From NCBI RefSeq assembly GCF_900660755.1, contig NZ_LR215050.1, positions 1,054,001 to 1,118,000 of the forward strand: a DNA stretch of 64,000 bases, read 5' to 3'. The notes under the pieces are model-generated. The model was not told where the DNA came from and did no database searches. It saw only the letters and a program-made list of their open reading frames with translations. The stretch comes from Acholeplasma hippikon (GTDB lineage Bacteria > Bacillota_I > Bacilli_A > Acholeplasmatales > Acholeplasmataceae). Shown in pieces: positions 50,108 through 59,873 of this stretch (positions within the stretch are counted from its first letter, which is position 1; the number at the start of each line of letters is the position of its first letter). A program made the translations under genes and the position numbers.

Positions 50108-51450
50108 AATTTGACACAATAGCAGCTATTGCAACACCAATTGGAACAGCGGGTATTTCAGTTATTCGTGTTTCAGGCGATGAAGCGATGGAAAAAGTAA
50201 ACTTAATATTTAAGGGTAAGGATTTAACAAAGGTAAAAAGTCACACCATTCACTATGGTCACATCTTAAATGAAGATGGATCAATTTTAGATGAAGTTAT
50301 GGTGAGTGTTTTTATTGCGCCCAAATCATTTACAAAAGAAAATGTCGTTGAGATTTCTACTCATGGTGGTGTTTTAATTACGCAAAAGGTACTAGAACGT
50401 GTATTAGATACTGGGATTAAAATGGCTGAACCAGGTGAGTTTAGTAAGCGAGCTTATTTAAATGGGCGTATTGACTTAGTACAAGCAGAAGCAATCATGG
50501 ATTTAATTCACGCAACTAACGAAAATGCAATTAAGGTTGCTAACCGTGCATTGGGAAGAAAAACTTCTGATATGATTGAAAAATTAAAATCAAAAGTCTT
50601 AACAATGATTGCTCAAATTGAGGTTAACATTGATTACCCTGAGTATGATGATGCAATTGTGATGAGCAAAGAAATCATTTATCCAAGAGTGATTGGCTTA
50701 ATTGAAGAGATTAATGATATTTTAGTTCATTCAAAAAAGACCCAATACATTAGAGAAGGTGTGAAAACAGTCATTGTTGGGCGACCTAATGTTGGTAAGA
50801 GTTCATTATTAAATGCTTTATTAGATGAAGAGCGCGCAATTGTTTCTGATGTAGAAGGTACAACAAGAGATACCATTGATGCATATGTTAACTTAGGCGG
50901 TATTACTTTACAGTTAATTGATACTGCAGGGATTAGAAAAACAGATGACTTTGTTGAAAAGATTGGCGTTGAAAGAAGTAAGAAAGCGTTAGAACAAGCA
51001 GAACTAGTTTTACTGGTTTTAGACTTAAGTAAAAATCTTACCGATCTAGATAAAGACTTATTAGAAGAAACAAAGAACTATAATCGTATTATCATCGGAA
51101 ATAAAAAAGATTTACCTAAGAAGTTAGAAATTGAAACAGTTGTTGAGATATCGAGTTTAGCAAAAGATGGTTTAGAAAACTTAGAAAAAGAAATTCTAAG
51201 AACACTAAAACTAGATAAGTTAAATGATAAAGATTTCAACTACTTATCAAATGTTAGACATATTCAAAAATTAAAAGAAGCAAGAACTGCACTTGAGAGT
51301 GTGGTTGATGGAATTAACATGGATATGCCGGTTGATTTATATGCGGTTGATTTAACGCGTGCTTGGAACTTACTAGGAGAAATTTTAGGTAATGCCAATT
51401 ACGGTGATTTATTAACTGAATTATTCTCTAAATTCTGTTTAGGAAAATAA
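50104..51450 (+). CDS. mnmE: tRNA modification GTPase MnmE
   Basis: 448 residues. N-terminal folate-binding domain (FDTIAAIATPIGTAGISVIRVSG), helical domain, and an inserted G domain with GRPNVGKSSLLNALL, DVEGTTRDT, DTAG and NKKD; the C-terminus FCLGK carries the catalytic Cys of the CxGK motif. With MnmG it makes the 5-aminomethyl-type modification of wobble uridines. Confidence 0.97.
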   Translation: MKFDTIAAIATPIGTAGISVIRVSGDEAMEKVNLIFKGKDLTKVKSHTIHYGHILNEDGSILDEVMVSVFIAPKSFTKENVVEISTHGGVLITQKVLERVLDTGIKMAEPGEFSKRAYLNGRIDLVQAEAIMDLIHATNENAIKVANRALGRKTSDMIEKLKSKVLTMIAQIEVNIDYPEYDDAIVMSKEIIYPRVIGLIEEINDILVHSKKTQYIREGVKTVIVGRPNVGKSSLLNALLDEERAIVSDVEGTTRDTIDAYVNLGGITLQLIDTAGIRKTDDFVEKIGVERSKKALEQAELVLLVLDLSKNLTDLDKDLLEETKNYNRIIIGNKKDLPKKLEIETVVEISSLAKDGLENLEKEILRTLKLDKLNDKDFNYLSNVRHIQKLKEARTALESVVDGINMDMPVDLYAVDLTRAWNLLGEILGNANYGDLLTELFSKFCLGK

Positions 51451-51508
51451 AAATTAGCAATTATTATGTTATAATAATTAAACAAAAGCGATTGAAAGGG
51501 TGAAAAAT

Positions 51509-53197
51509 ATGAGTTATGTTGCATTATATAGAACCTATAGACCAAAGACATTTAGTGAAGTTTACGGCCAAAAAGTTGTTGTACAAACTTTACAAAATGC
51601 CCTAAAAAATAATAAGTTTGGGCACGCTTATATTTTCTCAGGTCCAAGAGGAACCGGTAAAACCTCAATTGCTAAAATTGTTGCTAAAGCACTTAACTGC
51701 GAGAAAGCACCAATTGCTGATCCTTGTGGAGAATGTAGTGTATGTAAAGGTATTGATAAAGGTGATGTACCTGATATCATTGAGATTGACGCTGCATCAA
51801 ACAATGGTGTTGATGAAATTCGTGATTTAAGAGATAAAGTAAAATACGCACCAAGTGTTGGTAAGTATAAAGTTTATATCATCGATGAAGTCCACATGCT
51901 AACAACAGCGGCATTCAACGCACTCTTAAAGACACTAGAAGAACCACCTAAATATGTGGTTTTCATTCTAGCAACTACAGAAATTCATAAAGTACCTGCA
52001 ACGATTCTATCACGCTGTCAAAGATTCGATTTTAAAAACATTGATTCTATTGATATTGAAAACAATATTAGAAAAATTGCAGATAAAGAAAATTTAAAAA
52101 TAACAGATGATGCAATCTATGCGATTGCACAAACTTCTGAAGGTGGTATGCGTGATGCATTATCACTATTAGACCAAGTGGTTTCTTTTTCTGAAAATGA
52201 AATTAGTGAAGAAGATGTTTATAAAGTTTCAGGTGGATTATCAAAACGATTTATCACAGAACTTTTAAATTACATCATTGATTCAAAACCCCAAAAGGCA
52301 TTAGATTTCTTAAACCGTGTATTAAGTGAAGGTAAAGACATCACAAGAATGGTTTCAGATTTAATCTTAGCTTTACGTGATATTCTTTTAGATAAGATTA
52401 AAGATGAAACAAAATATCCCGAACTTAAACACTTAAGTACACAAAGAATTTATGCTTATTTAGATATATTAAACAACTTGCAACAGGACTTAAAATATAC
52501 AACAACTAAACGTGCATACTTAGAGCTAGCCATATTAAAAATGATTAATCATGAATCAATTAATTTAATTGAGCTAGAAACGAAGATTGACACGCTTAAA
52601 CAGCAACTACATAATTTAGAGGATAAGCTAAATAAACAACCAGTAGTTGAAGTTGTTAAAGAACCAGTTAAAGAAAAAGTTCAAGAAGTTAAACAAAATA
52701 GAAAACCTCTTGTTACGGTAAAAGAAATTGAAGAAATTTTAAATAACGGGGACAGAGAGAAACGTGCTTTACTTAAAAAGGGCTGGGATGCATTAAAAGA
52801 TTATGATCAACCACTCTTAAAAGGTGTAGCAGAATTATTAAGTGAAGGTTCATTAGAAGCAGTCGGCAACAATAAAATGTTAATTGTATATGATGATTTC
52901 ATTTCTGCACATGCAATGTTAAAACCCGATGTAAAAGAAAAGGTTTTACAAATTATTAATAGTAAATCTAACTTAATTAAAGATTATACTGTACTTTTAA
53001 AACCAGATTGGTTAAGATTAAAGAGCGATTATGCTGAACAGTATAATGTAGGTACAACGAAACCTAAACTTAAACCAATAGATTTACATCTCTATGAAGT
53101 TTTCGAAGGAGAAACAGTAGAGGAACAAGCAAAAGATCCATTAGTATCATTCGCAGAAGAATATTTTGGAAAAGAATTAGTGAAAGTAGAGGAATAA
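51509..53197 (+). CDS. dnaX: DNA polymerase III subunits gamma and tau
   Basis: About 562 residues from ATG 51509 (AAAGGG 6 bases upstream; a GTG at 51500 in frame overlaps that RBS). YRPKTFSEVYGQ, Walker A GPRGTGKTSIAKI, zinc-binding CX8CX2C (CGECSVC region), DEVHMLTTAAFNALLKTLEEPP, SRCQRFDF sensor. Domain III and a tau-like C-terminus follow from about 360. Clamp-loader ATPase. It heads dnaX-ybaB-recR, a conserved Firmicutes operon. Confidence 0.97.
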   Translation: MSYVALYRTYRPKTFSEVYGQKVVVQTLQNALKNNKFGHAYIFSGPRGTGKTSIAKIVAKALNCEKAPIADPCGECSVCKGIDKGDVPDIIEIDAASNNGVDEIRDLRDKVKYAPSVGKYKVYIIDEVHMLTTAAFNALLKTLEEPPKYVVFILATTEIHKVPATILSRCQRFDFKNIDSIDIENNIRKIADKENLKITDDAIYAIAQTSEGGMRDALSLLDQVVSFSENEISEEDVYKVSGGLSKRFITELLNYIIDSKPQKALDFLNRVLSEGKDITRMVSDLILALRDILLDKIKDETKYPELKHLSTQRIYAYLDILNNLQQDLKYTTTKRAYLELAILKMINHESINLIELETKIDTLKQQLHNLEDKLNKQPVVEVVKEPVKEKVQEVKQNRKPLVTVKEIEEILNNGDREKRALLKKGWDALKDYDQPLLKGVAELLSEGSLEAVGNNKMLIVYDDFISAHAMLKPDVKEKVLQIINSKSNLIKDYTVLLKPDWLRLKSDYAEQYNVGTTKPKLKPIDLHLYEVFEGETVEEQAKDPLVSFAEEYFGKELVKVEE

Positions 53198-53199
53198 TT

Positions 53200-53490
53200 A
53201 TGAATCCAAATATGTTAAATAAATTAAAAAAAATTCAAAAACAAATGCAAGATGCACAAGAAGAATTAGAATCAACAGAATTCACTGGTAAAGCTTCAGG
53301 CGTAACAGTTGTTGTACAAGGCACAAGACAAGTTATTGATGTTAAAATTGATGAAGCGTTATTAGATGAAGTTGAAATGTTACAAGATGCTATTTTATTA
53401 GCAGTAAATGATGCATTAGCACAAATCGATAAGAGACAAGAAGAAACAATGGGCCAATTCACTGGTGGTATGGGCGGTTTTGGATTCTAA
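53200..53490 (+). CDS. YbaB/EbfC nucleoid-associated protein
   Basis: 96 residues. MNPNMLNKLKKIQKQMQDAQEEL, then VTVVVQGTRQVIDVKIDEALL and the Met/Gly-rich tail MGQFTGGMGGFGF. Small dimeric DNA-binding proteins of this family coat the nucleoid. It sits 2 bp after dnaX and overlaps recR by one base. Confidence 0.96.
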   Translation: MNPNMLNKLKKIQKQMQDAQEELESTEFTGKASGVTVVVQGTRQVIDVKIDEALLDEVEMLQDAILLAVNDALAQIDKRQEETMGQFTGGMGGFGF

Positions 53491-54077
53491 TGTATCCAAA
53501 AGTCATTCTTGATTTAGTCTCAGACCTTAAAAAACTTCCTGGTATTGGTGAGAAAACCGCTGAACGTTTAGCACTTCACTTAACCAATTGGGATGATGAA
53601 GATTTAAATGCGTTTGGAACACACTTAGTGGAATTAAAATCAAAAATTAAGTACTGTAATGTCTGTGGATTATTAACAGATTCTGAAACATGTGAAATTT
53701 GCAGTAATCATAATCGTGATCAACATACAATCATGGTTGTTCAAGATTCAAAAGACGTTTATGCAATCGAAAGAACAGAAAACTTTTTTGGAAGCTATCA
53801 TGTCTTAGGTGGTCTAATCGACTTTTCAAAAGGTATCGAACCAAAGGATTTGAATATCGATTCTTTGAGTAAACGAGTTAAAGAAGCGAAAGAATTAATT
53901 ATCGCAACAAATGGAACAGTTGAAGGTGAACTAACTGCCCAGTATTTAAAAACATTATTTCAAACAGATACAATTGCAATCACGAGACTTGGCTACGGGC
54001 TTCCTGTTGGTGCAGAATTAAAATATGCAGACCAACTTACCCTCATTAAGGCTGTTGAAAATAGACAAAAATACTAA
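53490..54077 (+). CDS. recR: Recombination protein RecR
   Basis: 195 residues. Helix-hairpin-helix LPGIGEKTAERLALHL, Cys4 zinc finger CNVCGLLTDSETCEIC, and TOPRIM VVQDSKDVYAIERT ... LIIATNGTVEGELTAQYL. Works with RecF and RecO in gap repair. Last gene of dnaX-ybaB-recR. Confidence 0.97.
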   Translation: MYPKVILDLVSDLKKLPGIGEKTAERLALHLTNWDDEDLNAFGTHLVELKSKIKYCNVCGLLTDSETCEICSNHNRDQHTIMVVQDSKDVYAIERTENFFGSYHVLGGLIDFSKGIEPKDLNIDSLSKRVKEAKELIIATNGTVEGELTAQYLKTLFQTDTIAITRLGYGLPVGAELKYADQLTLIKAVENRQKY

Positions 54078-54103
54078 ATAATTCACTTTTATGAAAAAAG
54101 GTG

Positions 54104-54132
54104 TTGCTTTATTGCACACTTTAATATACAAT
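54104..54132 (+). promoter_or_regulatory. Promoter of rpoE
   Basis: TTGCTT (54104-54109), 17 bp, TACAAT (54127-54132), about 29 bp before the rpoE start. Confidence 0.6.
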
Positions 54133-54160
54133 ATAGACGGTTTTTTTAGGAGGGTGTAAA

Positions 54161-54712
54161 ATGGCTGACGTAAATATGAATGAATTGTCCTTGTTAGACA
54201 TTATAGAAGAAATTCTTAAAAACAGTGCAGAGCCAATCTCCATTTATGAGTTAATTGAGACGGCTGCAAAACAAAAAGGATTAGATCCTGAAGATGTAGA
54301 TGCAATGACTCAACTTTACATGGATATTACTTTAAGCGGTAAATTCGTTTTTGTCGGGGATGATAAATGGTCATTAAAAGATGGCAATTTAGAATTTTGG
54401 GATAAAGATGGATATGCATTTATTCAACCAGAAGAAATTGAAGAAATTGAAGATGATGAAATTGACTTCTCTGAGTTTAACTTAGATGATATTGAATCAG
54501 ATGAAGAAGAAGATGACTACGAAGATGAAGAAGAACTTGATGAAGAAGTCATTGAAGAAAAAGCTTATGTTGACGTTGGATTAGATTTAGAATCTACTGA
54601 TGAAGACGAAGGCTTGGATGACGTTGATCTAGATTTAGACGATGATTCTGACTATGATGAAGATGACTATAATGACATCATGGACGACTACGAGGATATG
54701 TACGACAATTAA
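54161..54712 (+). CDS. rpoE: RNA polymerase delta subunit
   Basis: 183 residues. N-terminal HARE-HTH winged domain (about 8-85, LLDIIEEILKNSAEPISIYELIETAAKQKG ... GKFVFVGDDKWSLKD), then an almost wholly Asp/Glu tail (from about 95). The tail displaces nucleic acid from RNA polymerase and sharpens promoter response to initiating NTP level. Located just before pyrG as in Bacillus. Confidence 0.95.
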   Translation: MADVNMNELSLLDIIEEILKNSAEPISIYELIETAAKQKGLDPEDVDAMTQLYMDITLSGKFVFVGDDKWSLKDGNLEFWDKDGYAFIQPEEIEEIEDDEIDFSEFNLDDIESDEEEDDYEDEEELDEEVIEEKAYVDVGLDLESTDEDEGLDDVDLDLDDDSDYDEDDYNDIMDDYEDMYDN

Positions 54713-54733
54713 GAGGTTTTTAGCCTCTTTTTT
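54711..54733 (+). terminator. Intrinsic terminator after rpoE
   Basis: AAGAGG (54711-54716) and CCTCTT (54724-54729) with a 7-base loop, then T residues; it starts on the rpoE stop codon. Confidence 0.8.
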
Positions 54734-54773
54734 GTTTGATAAAAACATAATATTTCATTTTATAGGATATTGG

Positions 54774-54860
54774 TTGAGTTCTCATATATAGTTTGATAGA
54801 ATTAATAAGGGCACACCTAAAAACGAAAGTCTCCTGTCATGGGAGACTTTTATATTTTTT
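54774..54860 (+). promoter_or_regulatory. pyrG leader: promoter plus CTP-sensing attenuator
   Basis: Promoter TTGAGT (54774-54779), 17 bp, TAGAAT (54797-54802); transcription is expected at GGGC (54809-54812). A terminator follows: AAAGTCTCC (54826-54834), 7-base loop, GGAGACTTT (54842-54850), then T-rich to 54860. In Bacillus pyrG, low CTP stalls polymerase after GGG and extra G residues are added; the G-tract pairs with the pyrimidine-rich first arm (here UCUCCU) and blocks termination. All parts are present here. Confidence 0.75.
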
Positions 54861-54894
54861 ATAATGATTTAAAGGAAGGCAAGGTTCGTTTCAT

Positions 54895-56502
54895 ATGGCG
54901 ACAAAATTCATATTTGTAACAGGTGGAGTGGTATCTTCACTAGGAAAGGGTATATCTGCATCAGCAATTGGTCAGTTATTAAAGTCTAGGGGACTTAAAG
55001 TATTTACGCAAAAGTTTGATCCATATATTAATATTGATCCAGGTACAATGAGTCCATATCAACATGGAGAAGTTTTTGTCACCGACGATGGAGCGGAAAC
55101 AGATTTAGATTTAGGCCACTATGAAAGATTTATTGATATAAATTTATCAAAAGAATCATCAGTGACAACTGGTAAAATCTATCAATCAGTGTTAGCCAAA
55201 GAACGTCGCGGGGATTATCACGGGGCAACTGTTCAGGTGATTCCACACGTAACAGATGAAATAAAATCAAAGTTGGTTGATGCAGCAAATCATTCAGGTG
55301 CTGATGTCATCATCACGGAAATTGGTGGAACAGTAGGAGATATTGAGTCGCTTCCATATTTAGAAGCAATTCGTCAGGCAAGACGTGATTTTGGTTATCA
55401 AAATACAATGTATATTCATAATACACTTGTACCATTCTTAAGAGCATCTAACGAAATTAAAACAAAACCAACACAGCACTCCGTAAAAGAATTAAGATCT
55501 TTAGGTATTCAACCAGATGTAATCATTTTAAGAAGTGAAGTGAAGATTGTTGATCAAGTCAAAGAAAAAATCGCGTTATTTTGTGACGTGCCTAAAGAAG
55601 GTGTGTTTGAATCAATAGATGTAGAAGTGCTTTATGAAGCCGTTTTAAACTTAAGAAAACAAGGTATTGATGATTATATTCTTAAACATTTCAACTTAGA
55701 AAACTCAAATGAACCTGATATGAAACCATGGGAAGATTTAATTTATAGAATTAAAAACTTAAAACATTCTGTAACGATTGGTTTAGTTGGTAAATATGTT
55801 ACTTTACAAGATGCATACTTATCAGTATCTGAGTCATTAAAACACGCTGGTTATTTCCATAACACACATGTAAAAATCAAATGGCTAAATGCAGAAAAAG
55901 TAAATGATGATAATGTGAAAGAAGCATTAAATGGTTGTGATGGTATCTTAGTTCCTGGTGGATTTGGAGAACGTGCAACACAAGGTAAATTAGCTGCAAT
56001 CAAGTATGCAAGAGAAAATAACGTTCCATTCTTCGGGATTTGTTATGGTATGCAACTAGCATCAATTGAATATGCTAGAAATGTTTTAGGTATTTTAGAT
56101 GCAAATACAACTGAAATTGATCCGAATACTAAAAATCCAATCATTACGATTCAACCAGAGAACCCAGAAGATTTAGGTGGAACGTTACGATTAGGATTAT
56201 TTGGTTGTGAGTTAAAAGATGGTTCAGTAGCTAAACGCGCTTATGGTGTAGAACACATTGAAGAACGTCATCGCCATCGTTATGAATTTAATAATACTTA
56301 TCGTGAAATTTTCGAATCAAAAGATATGGTTATTAGTGGAATTAATAAAGAAAGAAATCTTGTTGAAGTGATTGAACTTCCAAAACACCCTTGGTATGTT
56401 GCAGTTCAATATCATCCAGAATTCTTATCTAGACCTTTAAGACCACATCCATTATTTAGAGATTTTATTGGGGCAACTCTACAAAATCACAAAATTAAAT
56501 AA
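54895..56502 (+). CDS. pyrG: CTP synthase
   Basis: 535 residues. Synthetase domain [57 protein letters not shown]; glutaminase domain with [13 protein letters not shown] and the nucleophile Cys in [10 protein letters not shown], and the HPE triad in YHPEFLSRP. It makes CTP from UTP, ATP and glutamine. The upstream attenuator ties expression to CTP level. Confidence 0.98.
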   Translation: MATKFIFVTGGVVSSLGKGISASAIGQLLKSRGLKVFTQKFDPYINIDPGTMSPYQHGEVFVTDDGAETDLDLGHYERFIDINLSKESSVTTGKIYQSVLAKERRGDYHGATVQVIPHVTDEIKSKLVDAANHSGADVIITEIGGTVGDIESLPYLEAIRQARRDFGYQNTMYIHNTLVPFLRASNEIKTKPTQHSVKELRSLGIQPDVIILRSEVKIVDQVKEKIALFCDVPKEGVFESIDVEVLYEAVLNLRKQGIDDYILKHFNLENSNEPDMKPWEDLIYRIKNLKHSVTIGLVGKYVTLQDAYLSVSESLKHAGYFHNTHVKIKWLNAEKVNDDNVKEALNGCDGILVPGGFGERATQGKLAAIKYARENNVPFFGICYGMQLASIEYARNVLGILDANTTEIDPNTKNPIITIQPENPEDLGGTLRLGLFGCELKDGSVAKRAYGVEHIEERHRHRYEFNNTYREIFESKDMVISGINKERNLVEVIELPKHPWYVAVQYHPEFLSRPLRPHPLFRDFIGATLQNHKIK

Positions 56503-56519
56503 AAAAATACTCTAATTAT

Positions 56520-56548
56520 TTGTATTAGTAGACAAATAGATATATAAT
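56520..56548 (+). promoter_or_regulatory. Promoter of fba
   Basis: TTGTAT (56520-56525), 17 bp, TATAAT (56543-56548), 36 bp before the fba start. Confidence 0.65.
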
Positions 56549-56584
56549 ATCTATGGCTAAAATCATATTCAAAGGAGAAATAAT

Positions 56585-57448
56585 ATGTTAGTATCAGCAA
56601 AAGATATGTTACAAAAAGCAAGAGCTGAAGGTTATGGTGTTGCTCAAATCAATATCAATAACTTAGAATGGATCAAAGCAGTTTTATCAACTGTTCAAGA
56701 ATTAAATTCACCAGTTATCTTAGGTGTATCTGAAGGTGCAGCTAAATACATGGGTGGATACGAAAACGTTATGGCTATGGTTACAGCTTTAGACAAAGCA
56801 ATGAAGATTACTGTTCCAGTAGCAGTTCACTTAGACCATGGTACTTACGAAGGAGCTTTCAAAGCTATTCGCGCTGGTTTCACATCAGTAATGTTTGATG
56901 GATCACACTATCCATTTGAAGAAAACTTAAAGAAGACTAAAGAAGTTGTTGCAGTAGCTCACGCTTGTGGAGTTTCTGTAGAAGCTGAAGTTGGTTCAAT
57001 CGGTGGAGAAGAAGACGGAGTTATCGGTTTAGGTGAAGTCGCTGACATCGAAGAATGCCGTATCATTGCTGAAACAGGAGTAGATTTATTCGCTGCTGGT
57101 ATCGGTAATATCCATGGTAAATATCCTGCAAACTGGCCAGGATTAAGATTCGACGTTTTAGAAAACGTTGCTAAAGTTACAAACGGAGTTCCACTAGTAT
57201 TACACGGTGGTACAGGTATCCCTGCAGACCAAATTAAAAAAGCTATTTCATTAGGTATTGCTAAAATCAACGTTAATACTGAATTACAATTAGCTTTCGC
57301 AGCAGCTACAAGAGAATACATCTTAGCTGGTAAAGATTTAGAATCTAAAGGATTCGACCCACGTAAGTTATTAGATCCAGGATATAAAGCAATGAAGAAA
57401 GTTGTTGCTGAAAAGTTAGAAATGTTCGGATCAGTTAACAAAGCTTAA
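56585..57448 (+). CDS. fba: Class II fructose-bisphosphate aldolase
   Basis: 287 residues. Zinc ligands and active site: HLDHGTYEGAFKAIRAGFTSVMFDGSHYPFEEN, EAEVGSIGGEEDGV, GIGNIHGKYP, LVLHGGTGIPADQIKKAISLGIAKINVNTELQ. It cleaves fructose 1,6-bisphosphate in glycolysis. RBS AAAGGAG; likely strongly expressed, with the regular codon choices of that kind. The unknown gene at 57483 follows by 34 bp with no terminator between. Confidence 0.97.
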   Translation: MLVSAKDMLQKARAEGYGVAQININNLEWIKAVLSTVQELNSPVILGVSEGAAKYMGGYENVMAMVTALDKAMKITVPVAVHLDHGTYEGAFKAIRAGFTSVMFDGSHYPFEENLKKTKEVVAVAHACGVSVEAEVGSIGGEEDGVIGLGEVADIEECRIIAETGVDLFAAGIGNIHGKYPANWPGLRFDVLENVAKVTNGVPLVLHGGTGIPADQIKKAISLGIAKINVNTELQLAFAAATREYILAGKDLESKGFDPRKLLDPGYKAMKKVVAEKLEMFGSVNKA

Positions 57449-57482
57449 TTAAAAATAACAACATTAGAATCGAGGAATTTTC

Positions 57483-58034
57483 ATGCGTGATGAATTAATA
57501 TATCACGAATATGCTTCTTGGAAATTAGAGCATAGTGAATTAATTAACAACTTAAAACAATTAGATTCGCCTCTAATTATCAGATTTGAAAATGTACTAA
57601 ATGTAATAGATTACATGTATGATAAATTAATTGATGATCCGAAATATAGTGATGACGATCATGAGATTTTCGAAACTGGTTTCTATTATGTATATGATCA
57701 AATAGAAGAAATCAAGAAAATTCTTAAAGCGGTTTATAACAATGATTACTTAGCACTAAACCTAGATGCTAAGAGCGTTAATTTATTGCTAAATACAATC
57801 GATTTTCAAAATGATTTAATGAGTCAATCTAATGTCGATGAATCAGCAATGCAATTCTTCCTTGACTTTGAAAAAGAAGTTATAGAAAAACTAAACAACA
57901 AACAAAAAATTGAAGAAGATATGTTTAAACGTTTAGATGAAGAATCACTAAAAATCTTTAAGAAATTAAAAGTAAGCTATTATCCAATAGATACAATTTT
58001 CTTAGAAATTGCAGATGAATTAGGTATTATTTAA
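57483..58034 (+). CDS. Hypothetical acidic helical protein
   Basis: 183 residues, rich in Asp, Glu, Leu and Lys, no signal peptide, membrane segment or recognised motif; probably all-alpha and cytoplasmic. It is preceded by GAGG and follows fba with no terminator, and a strong hairpin follows it, so it is the last gene of an fba transcript. Function unknown. Confidence 0.65.
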   Translation: MRDELIYHEYASWKLEHSELINNLKQLDSPLIIRFENVLNVIDYMYDKLIDDPKYSDDDHEIFETGFYYVYDQIEEIKKILKAVYNNDYLALNLDAKSVNLLLNTIDFQNDLMSQSNVDESAMQFFLDFEKEVIEKLNNKQKIEEDMFKRLDEESLKIFKKLKVSYYPIDTIFLEIADELGII

Positions 58035-58060
58035 GGAATGATGTAAATCATTCCTTTTTT
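58033..58060 (+). terminator. Intrinsic terminator after the fba transcript
   Basis: AAGGAATGAT (58033-58042) and ATCATTCCTT (58047-58056), a perfect 10-bp stem with a 4-base loop and T-run, beginning on the stop codon. Confidence 0.9.
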
Positions 58061-58080
58061 ACTCATTTTAACGTTTTTCC

Positions 58081-58109
58081 TTGGAAATGAGTTACTAATC
58101 GGTTAAAAT
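58081..58109 (+). promoter_or_regulatory. Probable promoter of the 58170 gene
   Basis: TTGGAA (58081-58086), 17 bp, TAAAAT (58104-58109). The predicted leader is about 55 bases. Confidence 0.5.
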
Positions 58110-58169
58110 AGAATGTAGACGATAAATGCCTTAAAAAAGGCTTTAAAGAGATTTAAGGATGTATAAAAA

Positions 58170-58634
58170 ATGATTAAATTAGAATTGTTAAAAATTAAAC
58201 TTCAAGGTAGACTAAGATATAACATTTTTGTTGGCTTAGCAGCATTATCTGTAATGGGTATTAGTATTTATGATGTTATCTTTTTAGAAAATGACCCATC
58301 ATGGCGTATATTCAGCATCATCTTAATTATTGCAGCTCTCATTTTATTGTCATTTAATATTTATTTTATTTCGACTTCAAGCAAAGATTTAAAAGATTTA
58401 AAAAAAGATAAATATGAAAAGGTAAACGCGAAGTTCATTTCATTCCAATCAAAAAATCTTTCTAAGAAAGGATACAATAAGGTAACTTATTCAGGCCAGC
58501 TCTTTAGAATCATAGGGACTGAAACAATGATCCAATTAGATGTAGATGATGTAGAATTAAAAGAAGATTACGTTATTGCCTATGGCAAACGTTCAAAAAT
58601 CGGTGTAATGATTCAAAAATATAAACAAAAATAA
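58170..58634 (+). CDS. Hypothetical membrane protein
   Basis: 154 residues. Two membrane segments (about 19-36 and 46-68) followed by a soluble, basic C-terminal domain of about 85 residues, on the cytoplasmic side if the ends are inside. No known family recognised. Stands alone, with its terminator region interrupted by the IS remnant just downstream. Confidence 0.6.
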   Translation: MIKLELLKIKLQGRLRYNIFVGLAALSVMGISIYDVIFLENDPSWRIFSIILIIAALILLSFNIYFISTSSKDLKDLKKDKYEKVNAKFISFQSKNLSKKGYNKVTYSGQLFRIIGTETMIQLDVDDVELKEDYVIAYGKRSKIGVMIQKYKQK

Positions 58635-58670
58635 AACTGCTATTTGAGTTAGTTCCCTTAAAACGGACAA

Positions 58671-59294
58671 TTAAATAAAAAACCTAGAGAGAGCTTGTTT
58701 TCGATATTGAATCGGAGCGAGCTCTTTTATTTTCTTTTGTAATCTTACTTCATTGTAATACTTAATATAATCCTCAACTTTTAAAATCATTTCAGATTCG
58801 CTCATTTTATCGTTCAAATACACACATTCACTCTTTAATGAACTAAACCAAGATTCTATTGGACTATTATCCACACAGCTTCCTTTAAATGATGCACTCT
58901 GTTTAATGTTATTTTCTTTTAATAAATTTGAATACACTTGTGATGTGAATTGTGCCCCTTGATCAGAGTGAATAATTAATCCTAATCTTTGATGCTGCGG
59001 GACATCACTAATCGCCATTTTTACTGTATTTAACACGAAATCATGGCTCATAAATCTAGATATTTTATAACTTACTATACTTTTGTCATACATATTTTTT
59101 ATTGCACATAGATAGAGTATGCGCTCTTTACAGAAAAGATAACTAATATCTATACTCCATTTTTCATTTGGGCGTTCTGTGGTAAAATCTCTCTTGAGGA
59201 GATTAGGTATCTTGATGTGTGGTCTAGCGCCCCATCTAAACTTTTTCTTCCTAATGATTGACTGAACTTGATTCAGTCTCATATAACGGTACAC
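58671..59294 (-). pseudogene. IS3-family transposase OrfB, 5' part lost to frameshift
   Basis: The open part is 207 residues (GTG at 59294), against about 270-290 for complete OrfB. It keeps the rve integrase core with catalytic residues: Asp in WSIDISYLF, Asp in IHSDQGAQFTS and Glu in PIESWFSSLKSE. Upstream, the frame continues as GLILTRYSVYRYMRLNQ but is cut from the rest by a frameshift near 59325 and by in-frame stops at 59450 and elsewhere. Unlikely to make active enzyme. Confidence 0.85.
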
Positions 59295-59603
59295 GGAATA
59301 TCTTGTCAGGATGAGGCCGTGTACTTTTTATATTCATTTGGAGCCGCTCGATTCCTTGTCTTTTATCCTTAAAATATTGGTCTAATATAGTTTTGTTTAT
59401 TGCTTCATTGTAGGATTTATATTTTGGCTTACCTAGGGCGATTCAATCATAATAACCGCTTCGTGAACACTTTAACCTTTGGCATAAATTCTTGATTGAA
59501 TACCTACACTTTAATTTATCAATTATTTGATACTTTTCTTTTGATTCCTTAAGTAAGCTATCTGTTTTTTTATATCTTCATATACCTTTAACTCTTCAAT
59601 TAA

Positions 59604-59873
59604 TTATTCTTTACTCATATCTTCATACTTGATTGGTTGTTTAGGTCTACCTTTGTTTGGTGTTGTTTCTTTGGTTGCTATACCACATCTATCTACTGTT
59701 GTTCCAAATGTTTGATATTGTTTAACCCATCTTCGAACCACAGATGAATCTATATCTAATTGTTTTGCTAAAGTAGTATAACCACTTGATTTACCAGTTA
59801 GATAATTAATTACTATTTCATTTTTTTCTTCAATTGTATATTGTCTATGTTTGATTGTTTTTCTTTCTCTCAT
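59604..59873 (-). pseudogene. IS3-family transposase OrfA, truncated by nonsense codon
   Basis: 90 residues from ATG 59873 (AAAGGAGG 6 bases upstream). Helix-turn-helix of IS3 OrfA: QYTIEEKNEIVINYLTGKSSGYTTLAKQLDIDSSVVRRWVKQY. It stops at TAA (59604-59606) after MSKE, yet the same frame continues sensibly (LIEELKVYEDIKK), so the stop is a mutation. The region 59295-59603 holds this continuation with further stops and nothing else recognisable. Confidence 0.8.

Noticed and set aside
56959..57441. Minus-strand frame of 160 codons opposite fba
   Set aside because: Antisense shadow of a highly conserved aldolase with biased codons; no start signal or recognisable product.
58671..59294. Intact IS3 transposase made by programmed frameshifting
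   Set aside because: orfA ends at an early nonsense codon and further stops lie between the parts, beyond what one -1 frameshift could rescue.
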